Origin: a virus
Reading direction: 5' to 3' (one strand)
IMG/VR virus record: IMGVR_UViG_3300008954_002469
Coordinates: 1 to 54,567 of that record
Length of the DNA stretch: 54,567 bases
How positions within the stretch are numbered: position 1 is the first letter of the stretch; each line of letters opens with the position of its first letter. Below, one piece after another: positions 39,517-47,609 of this stretch. A program made the translations under genes and the position numbers. Below the pieces are notes generated by a model. The model made no database searches and was not told the DNA's origin. It saw nothing but the letters and a program-made list of their open reading frames with translations.

Positions 39517-40438
39517 CGTAGGTTGGCATTTAGAAATAACAAGACGCTGTCCTCTAGCATGTCCTGCTTGTGACAGAACAACAGATTTCGACACTATGGT
39601 AGTTGATTCTAAACGTGATATAGATGTCACCAATTTGAAAACCTTTTTTCCTAAGAACAAAGTTTCTAAAATAAAATATATTTTTATGCAAGGAAATCTT
39701 GGAGACCCTATATACCATCCTCAATTTCATGATATAAGTGAGCATTTTTTTGATACAGAAAATTTAAATGTCACTACCAATGGTATGCAAACCAAAAACT
39801 TTTGGCATAGAGTACTGGAAACTTGGCCTAAGGAATCTTCGATAACTTTAAGCATTGATGGATTACAAGACACAAATCATATGTATAGGGTTAATAGTAA
39901 CTGGGGTAAAATACAAGGATTATTTGATCTAATTGCAAAAAAGAAACACAACTGTGAAATAGAATGGAAATATATTGTATTCGAACACAACCATCATCAA
40001 GTTGAAGAAGCAAAAAGTTTGGCTAAAAAAATTGGTATTGATAGATTTAGGATACAACGCACTAGAAGACTAGATCCGAAGTTGGATATAAAATCCTATG
40101 ATAATCCCGAATGGTTTAAAAAGATTAACGTAGAATATGAAAATGCTCTAAGTCCTTTTTGCTATACAGGAGATATGCACTATATAACAGCGTTTGGTGA
40201 TTATTATCCTTGCTGTTGGTTTGAAGGAAGATACAATGGTAGTAGATGGAAACCTTTGAATATAAAAAACAATACAGTACAGTCTTTTGAAAAACACTTT
40301 AAAAATTTTACACATGAACTAGAAGATTTCGAAACCTGTCCAGATGTATGTAAAAAATTTTGTAGAAAAATAAAAAATAATGGCAAGGACATGCAGGTAC
40401 CTAATTCACAACTAAACAGAAGTATAATTGATCTATAA
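39497..40438 (+). CDS. Radical SAM protein with C-terminal SPASM-like cysteines
   Basis: A 313-residue protein. RRCPLACPACDR gives CxxxCxxC near residue 18-25; SLSIDGLQDTNHMYR is the barrel strand after it. The C-terminus has SPFCYTG, YYPCCWFEGRYN and CPDVCKKFC, an SPASM-type set for extra Fe-S clusters. SPASM enzymes often modify peptides or proteins. It overlaps SpoVR and so forms a fourth member of the stress operon, which is unusual. Substrate unknown. The iron-sulfur carriers in this window could serve it. Confidence 0.87.
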   Translation: MTLVLFNVGWHLEITRRCPLACPACDRTTDFDTMVVDSKRDIDVTNLKTFFPKNKVSKIKYIFMQGNLGDPIYHPQFHDISEHFFDTENLNVTTNGMQTKNFWHRVLETWPKESSITLSIDGLQDTNHMYRVNSNWGKIQGLFDLIAKKKHNCEIEWKYIVFEHNHHQVEEAKSLAKKIGIDRFRIQRTRRLDPKLDIKSYDNPEWFKKINVEYENALSPFCYTGDMHYITAFGDYYPCCWFEGRYNGSRWKPLNIKNNTVQSFEKHFKNFTHELEDFETCPDVCKKFCRKIKNNGKDMQVPNSQLNRSIIDL

Positions 40439-40467
40439 TTGACAAATCATAAGTTATATAGTAGAAT
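40439..40467 (+). promoter_or_regulatory. Sigma70 promoter of the EF-G gene
   Basis: TTGACA, 17 bp, TAGAAT (40462-40467), about 45 nt before the TTG start. The promoter begins right after the radical SAM stop codon. Confidence 0.75.
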
Positions 40468-40477
40468 TAACATTAAC

Positions 40478-40485
40478 TATAAATA
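40478..40485 (+). promoter_or_regulatory. T4-like late promoter TATAAATA of the EF-G gene
   Basis: Exact box 27 nt before the TTG start; with the upstream sigma70 promoter it suggests both early and late expression. Confidence 0.65.
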
Positions 40486-40512
40486 GTAAAACCTTTCATG
40501 GAGCAATAAAAA

Positions 40513-42612
40513 TTGTCTTTGAGTAATTATAGAAATATTGGTATCTTCGCGCATGTAGACGCAGGTAAAACTACGACTACTGAGAGGATCCTTAAGCTCA
40601 CAGGAAAGATACACAAAATTGGTGAGGTACATGATGGCGCCGCAACCACAGACTTTATGGAGCAAGAGCAAGAGCGAGGCATTACAATACAGAGTGCCGC
40701 GACTACTTGCTACTGGAACGATCACCAATTAAACATCATCGACACCCCTGGGCACGTAGACTTCACTATTGAAGTCTATCGTTCCCTTAAGGTGTTAGAT
40801 GGTGGTGTAGGTGTATTTTGTGCTAGTGGTGGTGTAGAGCCACAGTCAGAAACTAACTGGCGTTATGCTAACGATAGTGAAGTAGCACGTATTATATACA
40901 TCAATAAAATGGATAGAGTTGGTGCTGATTTTAATCGTGTTGTAGCACAAATAAGAACGCGGCTTGGAGCAAAGCCGTTAGTTATGACATATCCAATTGG
41001 AACGGAAGATAACTTTGTGGGTATAGTTGATATACTTACACAAAAGGCTTGGATATGGTCAGATCCTACTGACCCAACTTCTTACACTATAACTGATATC
41101 CCAGAAGATAAAGTGCCTAGTGTGCAACTTGGTGACAAATACACATATAAAGAATTAGCAAAACAATATTATGATAATTTAGTCGAAACAGTTGTTGAGC
41201 AAGATGATGAAGTTATGATGCAATGGATGGATGATCCAGAAGGCATTAGCGAAGAAGATCTTAAAATGTGCATACGCAAAGGCACAATTAATAACGATTT
41301 CTTTCCAACATACTGCGGCAGTTCATTTAAGAACAAAGGCGTGCAAAACGTCTTAAATGCAGTAGTAGATTACTTGCCAGATCCAACTGAGGTTGATCCA
41401 CAACCGGAAGTTGATGAGAAAGGCGTAGAGACAGGTGAAGTTGCTACAGTAGATTCTAATAAGTCATTGCGAGCACTTGCATTTAAAATAATGGAAGACA
41501 AATATGGCGCACTAACATTTACACGCATTTACTCAGGCAAGTTAAAGAAAGGCGACTCAATATACAATAGCACAAATGGTAAAACAGAACGTGTTGGGCG
41601 TATATTGGAAATGCATGCCGACTCGCGTGAGGAATTGGATAGTGCTGAAGCAGGTGACATTGTTGCATTGCTTGGTATGAAACAAGTGCAAACAGGTCAT
41701 ACATTGTGTGATAAAAAGAATATAGCAATACTTGAGCCAATGGTATTTCCAGATCCAGTTATTAGTATTGCAGTTGAACCAAAGACACAGGGTGACATGG
41801 ATAAGTTAGGAACTGCTATTGGGAAAATGATAGCAGAGGATCCTTCCTTCCACGTAGAGACAGATCAAGAGAGCGGGCAAACAATACTTAAAGGTATGGG
41901 CGAGTTGCATTTAGATGTTAAGTGTGATATACTAAAACGCACATATGGCGTAGAAGTAAGCATAGGTAAACCACAAGTAGCATATAGGGAAACTATTACT
42001 AAAACAGTTAGTGATAAGTTTGTTCATAAAAAGCAATCAGGTGGTGCTGGACAGTTTGCTGACATTGAATATACTGTTGAGCCTCTTGAAGCAGGAGAGG
42101 GATTCCAATTTGAAAGTAAAGTAGTTGGAGGCAATGTCCCACGAGAGTTTTGGCCCGCAGTAGAAAAGGGATTTGAACAATCTAGTGAATCTGGTATACT
42201 TGCTAATTATCCAATGTTAGATTATAAAGTGACATTAACAGATGGTTCTAGTCATGCAGTAGATAGTAGTGCGGTGGCATTTGAGTTAGCGGCACGTGGT
42301 GCGTTTAGACAAACAATGGCTAAAGCCGGCCCACAATTATTAGAACCAATTATGAAACTTGACGTAATTTCCCCAGCAGATAAAGTAGGTGATGTTATAG
42401 GTGATATAAATAGGCGTAGAGGCATGATACACAATCAAGAAATGACTGGTGTAACAGTTCGTATATTCGCAGAAGCACCAATTGGTGAAATGTTTGGATA
42501 TATAGGAGACTTACGTAGTCAAACAAGTGGTCGTGGTCAATTTAGTATGGAATTTAGTCATTATGCGCCATGTCCTAGCAATATTACTGAGGTTATCGTA
42601 AAGAAAACTTAA
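40513..42612 (+). CDS. fusA: Translation elongation factor G
   Basis: A 699-residue, full-length EF-G. G1 is [18 protein letters not shown], switch I holds [16 protein letters not shown]3 is DTPGHVDF, and G4 is [10 protein letters not shown]; domains II-V follow, with domain [22 protein letters not shown] and the domain V end. All GTPase motifs are intact, so it is likely active in translocation and ribosome recycling. The start is TTG with GGAG 9 nt before it. A complete EF-G is rare in phages. It might bypass host EF-G inhibition or match the phage-modified ribosome (bS21, bL33). Confidence 0.97.
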   Translation: MSLSNYRNIGIFAHVDAGKTTTTERILKLTGKIHKIGEVHDGAATTDFMEQEQERGITIQSAATTCYWNDHQLNIIDTPGHVDFTIEVYRSLKVLDGGVGVFCASGGVEPQSETNWRYANDSEVARIIYINKMDRVGADFNRVVAQIRTRLGAKPLVMTYPIGTEDNFVGIVDILTQKAWIWSDPTDPTSYTITDIPEDKVPSVQLGDKYTYKELAKQYYDNLVETVVEQDDEVMMQWMDDPEGISEEDLKMCIRKGTINNDFFPTYCGSSFKNKGVQNVLNAVVDYLPDPTEVDPQPEVDEKGVETGEVATVDSNKSLRALAFKIMEDKYGALTFTRIYSGKLKKGDSIYNSTNGKTERVGRILEMHADSREELDSAEAGDIVALLGMKQVQTGHTLCDKKNIAILEPMVFPDPVISIAVEPKTQGDMDKLGTAIGKMIAEDPSFHVETDQESGQTILKGMGELHLDVKCDILKRTYGVEVSIGKPQVAYRETITKTVSDKFVHKKQSGGAGQFADIEYTVEPLEAGEGFQFESKVVGGNVPREFWPAVEKGFEQSSESGILANYPMLDYKVTLTDGSSHAVDSSAVAFELAARGAFRQTMAKAGPQLLEPIMKLDVISPADKVGDVIGDINRRRGMIHNQEMTGVTVRIFAEAPIGEMFGYIGDLRSQTSGRGQFSMEFSHYAPCPSNITEVIVKKT

Positions 42613-42671
42613 AACACCATATATTTCCCTTCAAAACCACTCTAAATATAATGATGGAATGGAGGATTTAT

Positions 42672-42875
42672 ATGATTCATTGTAAATCGTTGCTTAAGAC
42701 TATAAGTTGGAGATGTGTTGCTACTATGGACACGTTTCTGATCGCCTGGTTAATTACTGGACAGTATACCTATGCAGGCGCAATAGCAGGACTAGAGATA
42801 TGTACCAAAATGGTACTCTATTACCTCCACGAGAGAGGATGGGCTAGAATCAAGTTAGCGAAAAATGGAACATAG
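42672..42875 (+). CDS. DUF2061 membrane protein
   Basis: A 67-residue protein. SLLKTISWRCVATMDTFLIA and AGAIAGLEICTKMVLYYLHE are the DUF2061 signature; two membrane helices. GGAGG before the ATG at 42672 decides the start. A CTAAATAT late-like box lies upstream (42643). Function unknown in the family. It overlaps the next gene by 11 nt. Confidence 0.85.
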   Translation: MIHCKSLLKTISWRCVATMDTFLIAWLITGQYTYAGAIAGLEICTKMVLYYLHERGWARIKLAKNGT

Positions 42876-43455
42876 AACCTGTCACAGACGAGGATACGAA
42901 CTTTTGACTCCCAACGTCTGGGAGTTATATGATGGAATGGAGTCAAAAGGCTTCGTAAAAAATTTTAAAAACGAAAAATCGGATCCGCCAGTATATAGAG
43001 CAATTGCTGATTCTGATTTAGGAGAACTACCTAAAGGTGGCATTCTACAAACACGTAAATGGGAAGATGAATATCCACCACATCTACAAGGCCCAGAAGT
43101 AAATGAGATACTTGATACTCGTGAGCAAACAATTCGCGATTTAAAAGGAGCAATACAACAATTACGAGATGAGTGTGGAGAGTTATTTACAGAGAATAAA
43201 CAATTAGAACACAAATTAAAATATCAAAAACCAAGCGGCTCTACTAGATGGAAATTAGAGTATACTTGGATTTATGGTAAAGAAGTATATTGGGATTTTA
43301 AAACTAAGAAACAAGCAGTAGCACAAATGGAACAAATCCAAAACTTTTTTGGTAGTCGACTAGTAGAATCTATTAAAGACATAAAATATACAAAATACAT
43401 ATACGGAACACGCGGAGTAAAACAAGATGAAACTAGCGATACACAAAAGAAGTAA
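42865..43455 (+). CDS. Unknown phage protein with coiled coil
   Basis: A 196-residue protein. A helical segment (about 85-120, REQTIRDLKGAIQQLRDECG) probably forms a coiled coil. A beta-rich C-terminal part (about 130-185, RWKLEYTWIYGKEVYWDFKT) follows. No family recognised. It overlaps DUF2061 and the small basic ORF that follows. Confidence 0.62.
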   Translation: MEHRTCHRRGYELLTPNVWELYDGMESKGFVKNFKNEKSDPPVYRAIADSDLGELPKGGILQTRKWEDEYPPHLQGPEVNEILDTREQTIRDLKGAIQQLRDECGELFTENKQLEHKLKYQKPSGSTRWKLEYTWIYGKEVYWDFKTKKQAVAQMEQIQNFFGSRLVESIKDIKYTKYIYGTRGVKQDETSDTQKK

Positions 43456-43540
43456 GTATTTTGCTGTTGGTAAGCGAAATAAACGTCGTGGTAAGAATAG
43501 ACTTAAGACGAAAAGTCGCAATAGTCGTTCGACCACATAA
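43427..43540 (+). CDS. Small, highly basic peptide (37 aa)
   Basis: MKLAIHKRSKYFAVGKRNKR and a further Arg/Lys/Asn/Ser-rich 17 residues. It starts inside the previous gene in another frame and continues to 43540. Charge and composition recall small ribosomal proteins or DNA-packing peptides. No clear Shine-Dalgarno sequence. Real or not is uncertain. Confidence 0.45.
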   Translation: MKLAIHKRSKYFAVGKRNKRRGKNRLKTKSRNSRSTT

Positions 43541-43546
43541 ATATCC

Positions 43547-43575
43547 TTGACTTTACTTTAAGTTTAGTCTATAAT
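43547..43575 (+). promoter_or_regulatory. Sigma70 promoter of the lipoprotein gene
   Basis: TTGACT, 17 bp, TATAAT (43570-43575), 33 nt before the ATG at 43609; AAAGGAG in between. Confidence 0.82.
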
Positions 43576-43608
43576 ATATTATAGTATATCAATCAAAGGA
43601 GATATAAC

Positions 43609-44208
43609 ATGAAGAAGTTATTAATTGCCTTGGCATTTGGCGGACTCTTAATCGGGTGTGTCCAGGAAGAGGCAGAAGCCGTTGAGTTTGAAAATGCCAT
43701 TAGTGTTTCTGCAGGAGATACTACACTTTCATTTGATCAAGACGGTGATGAGTTTTCTGTAGGCTGGTCTGGCGCATCTGTCTATCATAATGATAATGTT
43801 GAAGCTGGCATATCATTTGAAATGAATGTAGTAGGATCACTTTCTACAAAACTCTCATATGAATACACTAATGATGATGACAGCATCATAGGTGTTAAAA
43901 CTCCAATTACGCTAATGGGTTTAACAACAACCCCGTCAGTAGACTGGAATATCAATGATTCAGATATTGATGGCGCATTAGAAAATTCATTTAGTTTAAT
44001 GGGTGGTGGTCTTCGTACAAAATTTATGTTTGACTTAGATGACACTGATTTTACAGGATCAGAGTTTGAGGTTAATTACACACTATCATTGTCCGATAAC
44101 CTTTCAGCACAACCATATGTTGAAGTACCCATGGATGACGACTGGGAACGTGGTGAAACAGTTGCTGGTCTAAGAATTTCATTAAATTGGGGCGGCAGTT
44201 CAAATTAG
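43609..44208 (+). CDS. Lipoprotein with beta-barrel-like domain
   Basis: A 199-residue protein with a lipoprotein signal (MKKLLIALAFGGLLIGC; lipobox LIGC). The mature part is acidic and made of alternating beta strands (TLSFDQDGDEFSVGWSGASV, then KLSYEYTNDDDS and LRISLNWG), like an outer-membrane beta structure. The strong sigma70 promoter with AAAGGAG points to early expression. Phage lipoproteins of this kind can block receptors against superinfection (as T5 Llp does); that role is inference only. Confidence 0.72.
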   Translation: MKKLLIALAFGGLLIGCVQEEAEAVEFENAISVSAGDTTLSFDQDGDEFSVGWSGASVYHNDNVEAGISFEMNVVGSLSTKLSYEYTNDDDSIIGVKTPITLMGLTTTPSVDWNINDSDIDGALENSFSLMGGGLRTKFMFDLDDTDFTGSEFEVNYTLSLSDNLSAQPYVEVPMDDDWERGETVAGLRISLNWGGSSN

Positions 44209-44212
44209 TAAA

Positions 44213-44218
44213 TAAATA
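44213..44218 (+). promoter_or_regulatory. TAAATA late box, 5 nt from a GTG start
   Basis: TAAATA-CCTAT-GTG at 44224. Shows that the arrangement is kept even with a non-ATG start. Confidence 0.58.
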
Positions 44219-44223
44219 CCTAT

Positions 44224-44523
44224 GTGGCAGTCACTCGTAAAGTTAGAACTAAAGAAGAATATATTTACGAATCGCGAGATAACGGGGTTACCGTATCTCG
44301 GCGACTGCCTTTAGGTGAACAAAAAGAATATCTTATCACAGAAGAAAACGATAGAGAAACTGCGTTTAAGAAGAAAAAATTTGATTGGCTATCTCATGAT
44401 GAATTAATGGATTTGGGCCGAGAAAAATTTGAACAAAAAGAATTGCGTGAAAAACATCCTGCGTTGAAAGAGGCATGGGAAAAATATCTTGTGTTGTTAA
44501 ATTTAGTTAAATCGGGTAAATAG
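44224..44523 (+). CDS. Unknown basic phage protein
   Basis: A 99-residue protein from a GTG start. A short beta part (RKVRTKEEYIYESRDNGVTV) precedes charged helices (about 45-95). No family recognised. The start is set by the adjacent late box; no Shine-Dalgarno sequence exists. Confidence 0.62.
   Translation: MAVTRKVRTKEEYIYESRDNGVTVSRRLPLGEQKEYLITEENDRETAFKKKKFDWLSHDELMDLGREKFEQKELREKHPALKEAWEKYLVLLNLVKSGK
44517..44522 (+). promoter_or_regulatory. TAAATA late box, 5 nt from ATG
   Basis: TAAATA-GTATT-ATG at 44528, overlapping the upstream stop codon. Confidence 0.58.
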
Positions 44524-44527
44524 TATT

Positions 44528-44893
44528 ATGCGTTACACTGAACTAAATGAAAGTGGTTCCATATACTGGGAAGATGAAGACTTTGATGCAGAAAACCCAA
44601 CTGTATTAATACGTGGTTATGGCACACTAAAATATGAATCCCTCCAAAAAGCAATCGCAAGAGATTTGGCAGATATGTCTAATCGTGTACTAGAAGGTGG
44701 TTTAGAAGTTGTAGCAAATCATCAATTACTTGATAGTAAAAGCGCATTTAATGGCAAGGTTCAAGCATATTTAGATGTTACGAAAGAACTCGCAAAGCCA
44801 ACAATCAAGCGAAAACTCACAATTCACAAGAAAAATAGTCTGTTTAACACTATAAAAAACAGCGAAAAGCCGCGTCGCGGCGAGCCATTTTGA
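44528..44893 (+). CDS. Putative internal head protein with capsid-targeting-like N-terminus
   Basis: A 121-residue protein starting MRYTELNE-S, a short form of the [I/L]-x-E targeting pattern. A following acidic stretch (WEDEDFDAENP) precedes a helical domain (about 40-100) and a basic C-terminus (KLTIHKKNSLFNTIKNSEKP). No enzyme family. The late box directly before the ATG fits a head protein; the call depends on the N-terminal pattern, which is weaker here than in the other five. Confidence 0.55.
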   Translation: MRYTELNESGSIYWEDEDFDAENPTVLIRGYGTLKYESLQKAIARDLADMSNRVLEGGLEVVANHQLLDSKSAFNGKVQAYLDVTKELAKPTIKRKLTIHKKNSLFNTIKNSEKPRRGEPF

Positions 44894-44898
44894 TCAAC

Positions 44899-44927
44899 TT
44901 GACAAATCCCTCAAATTTTAGTATAAT
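44899..44927 (+). promoter_or_regulatory. Consensus sigma70 promoter
   Basis: TTGACA, 17 bp, TATAAT (44922-44927), 31 nt before the ATG at 44959; AGGAA in the leader. Confidence 0.82.
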
Positions 44928-44958
44928 TTAGTATTACTCTTTTAATAGGAATAGTATT

Positions 44959-45564
44959 ATGTTTATTAGTTTTATGCTTCACGGATATGGTGGAGAAGTT
45001 GTATTAGGTAAAATATCTAAAAAAGCGGCAGAGTTTTGGCAATCTGACGAGATGGAAGAACACTTTCATGATTATGTTTTTAGTGCAGAATGGTGGGAAG
45101 ATGAAAACCCAACCATTAAAATACCCAAGTACGCCAAGATTGGTGTGTGGCATGATATAGATGATCTTGGACACGAATGGGGAGCGGCACAAAGCGGTGC
45201 GTATCTTACTATAAATGAAATGAGTGATGGTACTTGGGATGCAGATCATGTACGTGACATTTATTATGGTGAGTTTATGGATTATGTAAATGAGCACGAA
45301 GTAGAGATTCATTCTGATGAACAGCATCCTAATCCAAAAGGATATACTTTCTGCGGTGTTAATTCTGAGAAAGGTTCATTTTATCACGGTGTTATAGAAA
45401 TCGAAGGAGAGTTTGATCCTAAAAAAGTTTCTTTTGGTGTCACAGAAATCCATCAGGATACTCTTATTACACAAATTTTTTATGGTGACGAAACTATAGA
45501 TAATGATGGCGGCGGCACTGATGGCAAGGCCATGGATTTTGAAATTATAGAGCCTTGGGAGTAA
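44959..45564 (+). CDS. Unknown early phage protein
   Basis: A 201-residue, strongly acidic protein starting MFISFMLHGYGGEVVLGKI. Repeated Trp/Glu/Asp segments (SAEWWEDENP) and a C-terminal beta-rich part. The net charge suggests a DNA mimic or inhibitor expressed early, since a consensus sigma70 promoter precedes it; this is inference. No family recognised. Confidence 0.62.
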   Translation: MFISFMLHGYGGEVVLGKISKKAAEFWQSDEMEEHFHDYVFSAEWWEDENPTIKIPKYAKIGVWHDIDDLGHEWGAAQSGAYLTINEMSDGTWDADHVRDIYYGEFMDYVNEHEVEIHSDEQHPNPKGYTFCGVNSEKGSFYHGVIEIEGEFDPKKVSFGVTEIHQDTLITQIFYGDETIDNDGGGTDGKAMDFEIIEPWE

Positions 45565-45567
45565 ATA
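45562..45567 (+). promoter_or_regulatory. TAAATA late box, 5 nt from ATG
   Basis: TAAATA-CATGT-ATG at 45573; overlaps the upstream stop and decides this start. Confidence 0.58.
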
Positions 45568-45572
45568 CATGT

Positions 45573-45935
45573 ATGAGTATCAAACTTGATCCAGTTGATT
45601 TAATGGTTTATGCAGATGTAGCACAAGCATTTGAAAGTTGGTTGATCAATAATCCTCCGGAAGATGGTGAACCAAAAGGTATAACACAGTCACGAGTATT
45701 TGCAAAGTCGTATCTTAATTTATATTTAACATTTTTGGAAATGTTTTCATATGTGCCAAGAGATAAAGTAGAATATGAATCACATACGTCAGAAGGTGTT
45801 AAACGTAAATTTGAAAATATAAGTGAAATTTATACTGATTTAAAAGTAAATTCAAAATTAACCGATACTGAGAAAACGGTAATTGAGGAAGGAATCTCAC
45901 AAGCATTTAATCGAGTAAAACCAACACTACATTAA
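45573..45935 (+). CDS. Unknown phage protein
   Basis: A 120-residue helical acidic protein (MSIKLDPVDLMVYADVAQAF start). An in-frame upstream start at 45555 would lie inside the previous gene; the late box supports 45573. No family. Confidence 0.6.
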   Translation: MSIKLDPVDLMVYADVAQAFESWLINNPPEDGEPKGITQSRVFAKSYLNLYLTFLEMFSYVPRDKVEYESHTSEGVKRKFENISEIYTDLKVNSKLTDTEKTVIEEGISQAFNRVKPTLH

Positions 45936-45939
45936 TATT

Positions 45940-46383
45940 ATGACCCCAGAAATGAGAAAAGCGTTAGGAGAACTAACAGATTGCCAATTACTTCACGTAG
46001 TAAGTGAGATAATGGGTTATCATTACCAAGAAACATACGCCATTGCCCACAAGCAAGTTAGTGTTGAGGGTGATCCTTGGGAATCATGGTCACGCAATTT
46101 TAGTTTAGTTAAAGGTTCAGGCAATAAACTACCTGTTGCTGTTCGTTATGAATTAGAAGAAGCAATGGATAAATTCAGAAATGAAGATAGAATTAAACCA
46201 AAATACTTTACTGCTATACATAGAGCAAATGCTTATGTAAATGCCGTAGGACACAATGGCGATCCAGGATATAAAAAACCTACTTTATTTGGTGCTGGTG
46301 CTGGTACTATTTTAAAATGGATGGCTTGGCTATGGTTTGCATATTTTATATTGGGATTCATCGCTCGCTGTGGTGGCCCATAA
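45940..46383 (+). CDS. Unknown protein with C-terminal membrane helix
   Basis: A 147-residue protein. The N-terminal domain is soluble and helical. A single hydrophobic helix at the C-terminus (about 122-142, ILKWMAWLWFAYFILGFIAR) would anchor it with the bulk in the cytoplasm. A strong hairpin terminator overlaps the stop codon. No family recognised. Confidence 0.65.
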   Translation: MTPEMRKALGELTDCQLLHVVSEIMGYHYQETYAIAHKQVSVEGDPWESWSRNFSLVKGSGNKLPVAVRYELEEAMDKFRNEDRIKPKYFTAIHRANAYVNAVGHNGDPGYKKPTLFGAGAGTILKWMAWLWFAYFILGFIARCGGP

Positions 46384-46409
46384 ACCTCCTTTTTGGAGGT
46401 TTATTTTTG
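46382..46409 (+). terminator. Rho-independent terminator
   Basis: Perfect 8-bp stem AAACCTCC/GGAGGTTT with TTTTT loop, then ATTTTTG. Starts within the stop codon. Confidence 0.85.
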
Positions 46410-46417
46410 ACTTTTAA

Positions 46418-46423
46418 TAAATA
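46418..46423 (+). promoter_or_regulatory. TAAATA late box, 5 nt from ATG
   Basis: TAAATA-ACGAC-ATG at 46429, directly after the terminator; it starts a new late unit that runs through speD. Confidence 0.62.
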
Positions 46424-46428
46424 ACGAC

Positions 46429-46617
46429 ATGAAGAGATTGCTCGATAAGTTTAAGCAGGAAGAGCCGCCTCCTCAAAGAAAATTTGTAGCAGAAATTAGA
46501 GACACGTTTAACGAAAAGAAGATCTATAGAGCGAGGTGGGTATGGTATCATACAATCCTTGCCGCGGAATTGTTTTTAATTATTATTTTGTTAATTGGGA
46601 TATTGATAAAAATTTAA
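46429..46617 (+). CDS. Small single-pass membrane protein
   Basis: A 62-residue protein with a charged N-terminus (KRLLDKFKQEEPPPQRKF) and a C-terminal helix (HTILAAELFLIIILLIGILI). No family. First gene of the unit containing speD; predicted leaderless. Confidence 0.65.
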   Translation: MKRLLDKFKQEEPPPQRKFVAEIRDTFNEKKIYRARWVWYHTILAAELFLIIILLIGILIKI

Positions 46618-46632
46618 GGAACATAGTTAGGC

Positions 46633-47103
46633 GTGGCCACAACACCTATACACAAGCACTTAATCATAAGAGCAGAAGTAACAGATCCACCCGGAAAAGA
46701 CGACATTCAACGAATGATCGATTGGACTACTGAGTTAATCGATGAAATAGATATGAAACTCCTTGATGGCCCTTTTTGTAAGTATGTGGACATTGAAGGA
46801 AACTCCGGACTCACCGTTGTAGCAATTATAGAAACCAGTCATATTGCAATGCACGTATGGGATGAAGCATCACCCGCGTTAATGCAATTGGATGTGTATA
46901 CCTGTGGCCCATTTAAACCAATTTTAGTATTTGAGAAATTACGAGATTTTGGATTAACTAAACTTGAATGGAAGTATTTAGACCGAGAGACACAATTAAA
47001 ATTAGAGCATATTGGCGTTTGGGACAATCCAGCGAAAGGAACAGGCTGGGAAAGTTTACGTGAGGCACAACTGCCTAATCATGCAACACTCAACAACGGA
47101 TAA
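46633..47103 (+). CDS. speD: S-adenosylmethionine decarboxylase-like (SpeD)
   Basis: A 156-residue protein with a GTG start. The processing region reads VVAIIETSHIAMHVWDE, then LMQLDVYTCG; the family self-cleaves before the Ser of SHI to form the pyruvoyl group, with the downstream His and Cys as catalytic helpers. Thr replaces Glu before that Ser. The enzyme supplies decarboxylated SAM for spermidine synthesis. speD is a known auxiliary gene of marine T4-like phages. Extra C-terminal residues (about 30) are not typical. It overlaps the zinc-ribbon gene by 23 nt. Confidence 0.85.
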   Translation: MATTPIHKHLIIRAEVTDPPGKDDIQRMIDWTTELIDEIDMKLLDGPFCKYVDIEGNSGLTVVAIIETSHIAMHVWDEASPALMQLDVYTCGPFKPILVFEKLRDFGLTKLEWKYLDRETQLKLEHIGVWDNPAKGTGWESLREAQLPNHATLNNG

Positions 47104-47428
47104 AGAAAAAGAATATAAACCAACTCTAATACAATGCCCAAGGTGTACTGCGTCTGGATTTGCTATTCATGACGATAAAACACATTGGAAGTGCCTAGTC
47201 TGCGGGCATGTTCAACCACATAAAGGAGCAAATGGAAACAAAATGAGCCATTGGCCATATACTACTGAGGAGTGGGAGATGGTTTCAAAAGCAAACTATG
47301 TCCACTTCAAGGACCCAGACATAGGTCCAGATCAATTAAAAGACACAAACGGAATACCAGAAGAAAAAGAATCAAAATTTACAAACTTAACCCAGCCAAT
47401 TAAGGACTGGTTATTTAAGAGGTGGTAA
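47081..47428 (+). CDS. Zinc ribbon protein
   Basis: A 115-residue protein with an N-terminal ribbon, CPRC (about 19-22) and CLVC (about 38-41), followed by a helical region. The start at 47081 overlaps the speD end. Four cysteines would bind zinc; such phage ribbons often contact nucleic acid or polymerase. No closer family. Confidence 0.68.
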   Translation: MQHSTTDKEKEYKPTLIQCPRCTASGFAIHDDKTHWKCLVCGHVQPHKGANGNKMSHWPYTTEEWEMVSKANYVHFKDPDIGPDQLKDTNGIPEEKESKFTNLTQPIKDWLFKRW

Positions 47429-47429
47429 C

Positions 47430-47609
47430 ATGTCAGATACCGCCGACTGGGAGGCCCTTAAGAAGAAAGCATTCGAAAGGGAGTTAGCAAACGACATATG
47501 GAAAAAATTAAAAGGACGTGAATTACCTGATACGTGGGATGAAAAACAAGTGCAATCAATTATAGAAAGATATTGGCACAAAGCAATAGCATTTAGCGAA
47601 GGATATTAG
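47430..47609 (+). CDS. Small helical protein (59 aa)
   Basis: A 59-residue protein, MSDTADWEALKKKAFEREL to AIAFSEGY. It starts 1 nt after the previous stop and ends in an overlap (TAGTG) with the next GTG start. Amphipathic helices, no family. Confidence 0.62.
   Translation: MSDTADWEALKKKAFERELANDIWKKLKGRELPDTWDEKQVQSIIERYWHKAIAFSEGY

Noticed and set aside
46536-46733. 65-aa plus-strand frame bridging the membrane gene and speD
   Set aside because: Overlaps two better genes in a different frame without a ribosome site; Arg/Ser/Asn-rich noise.
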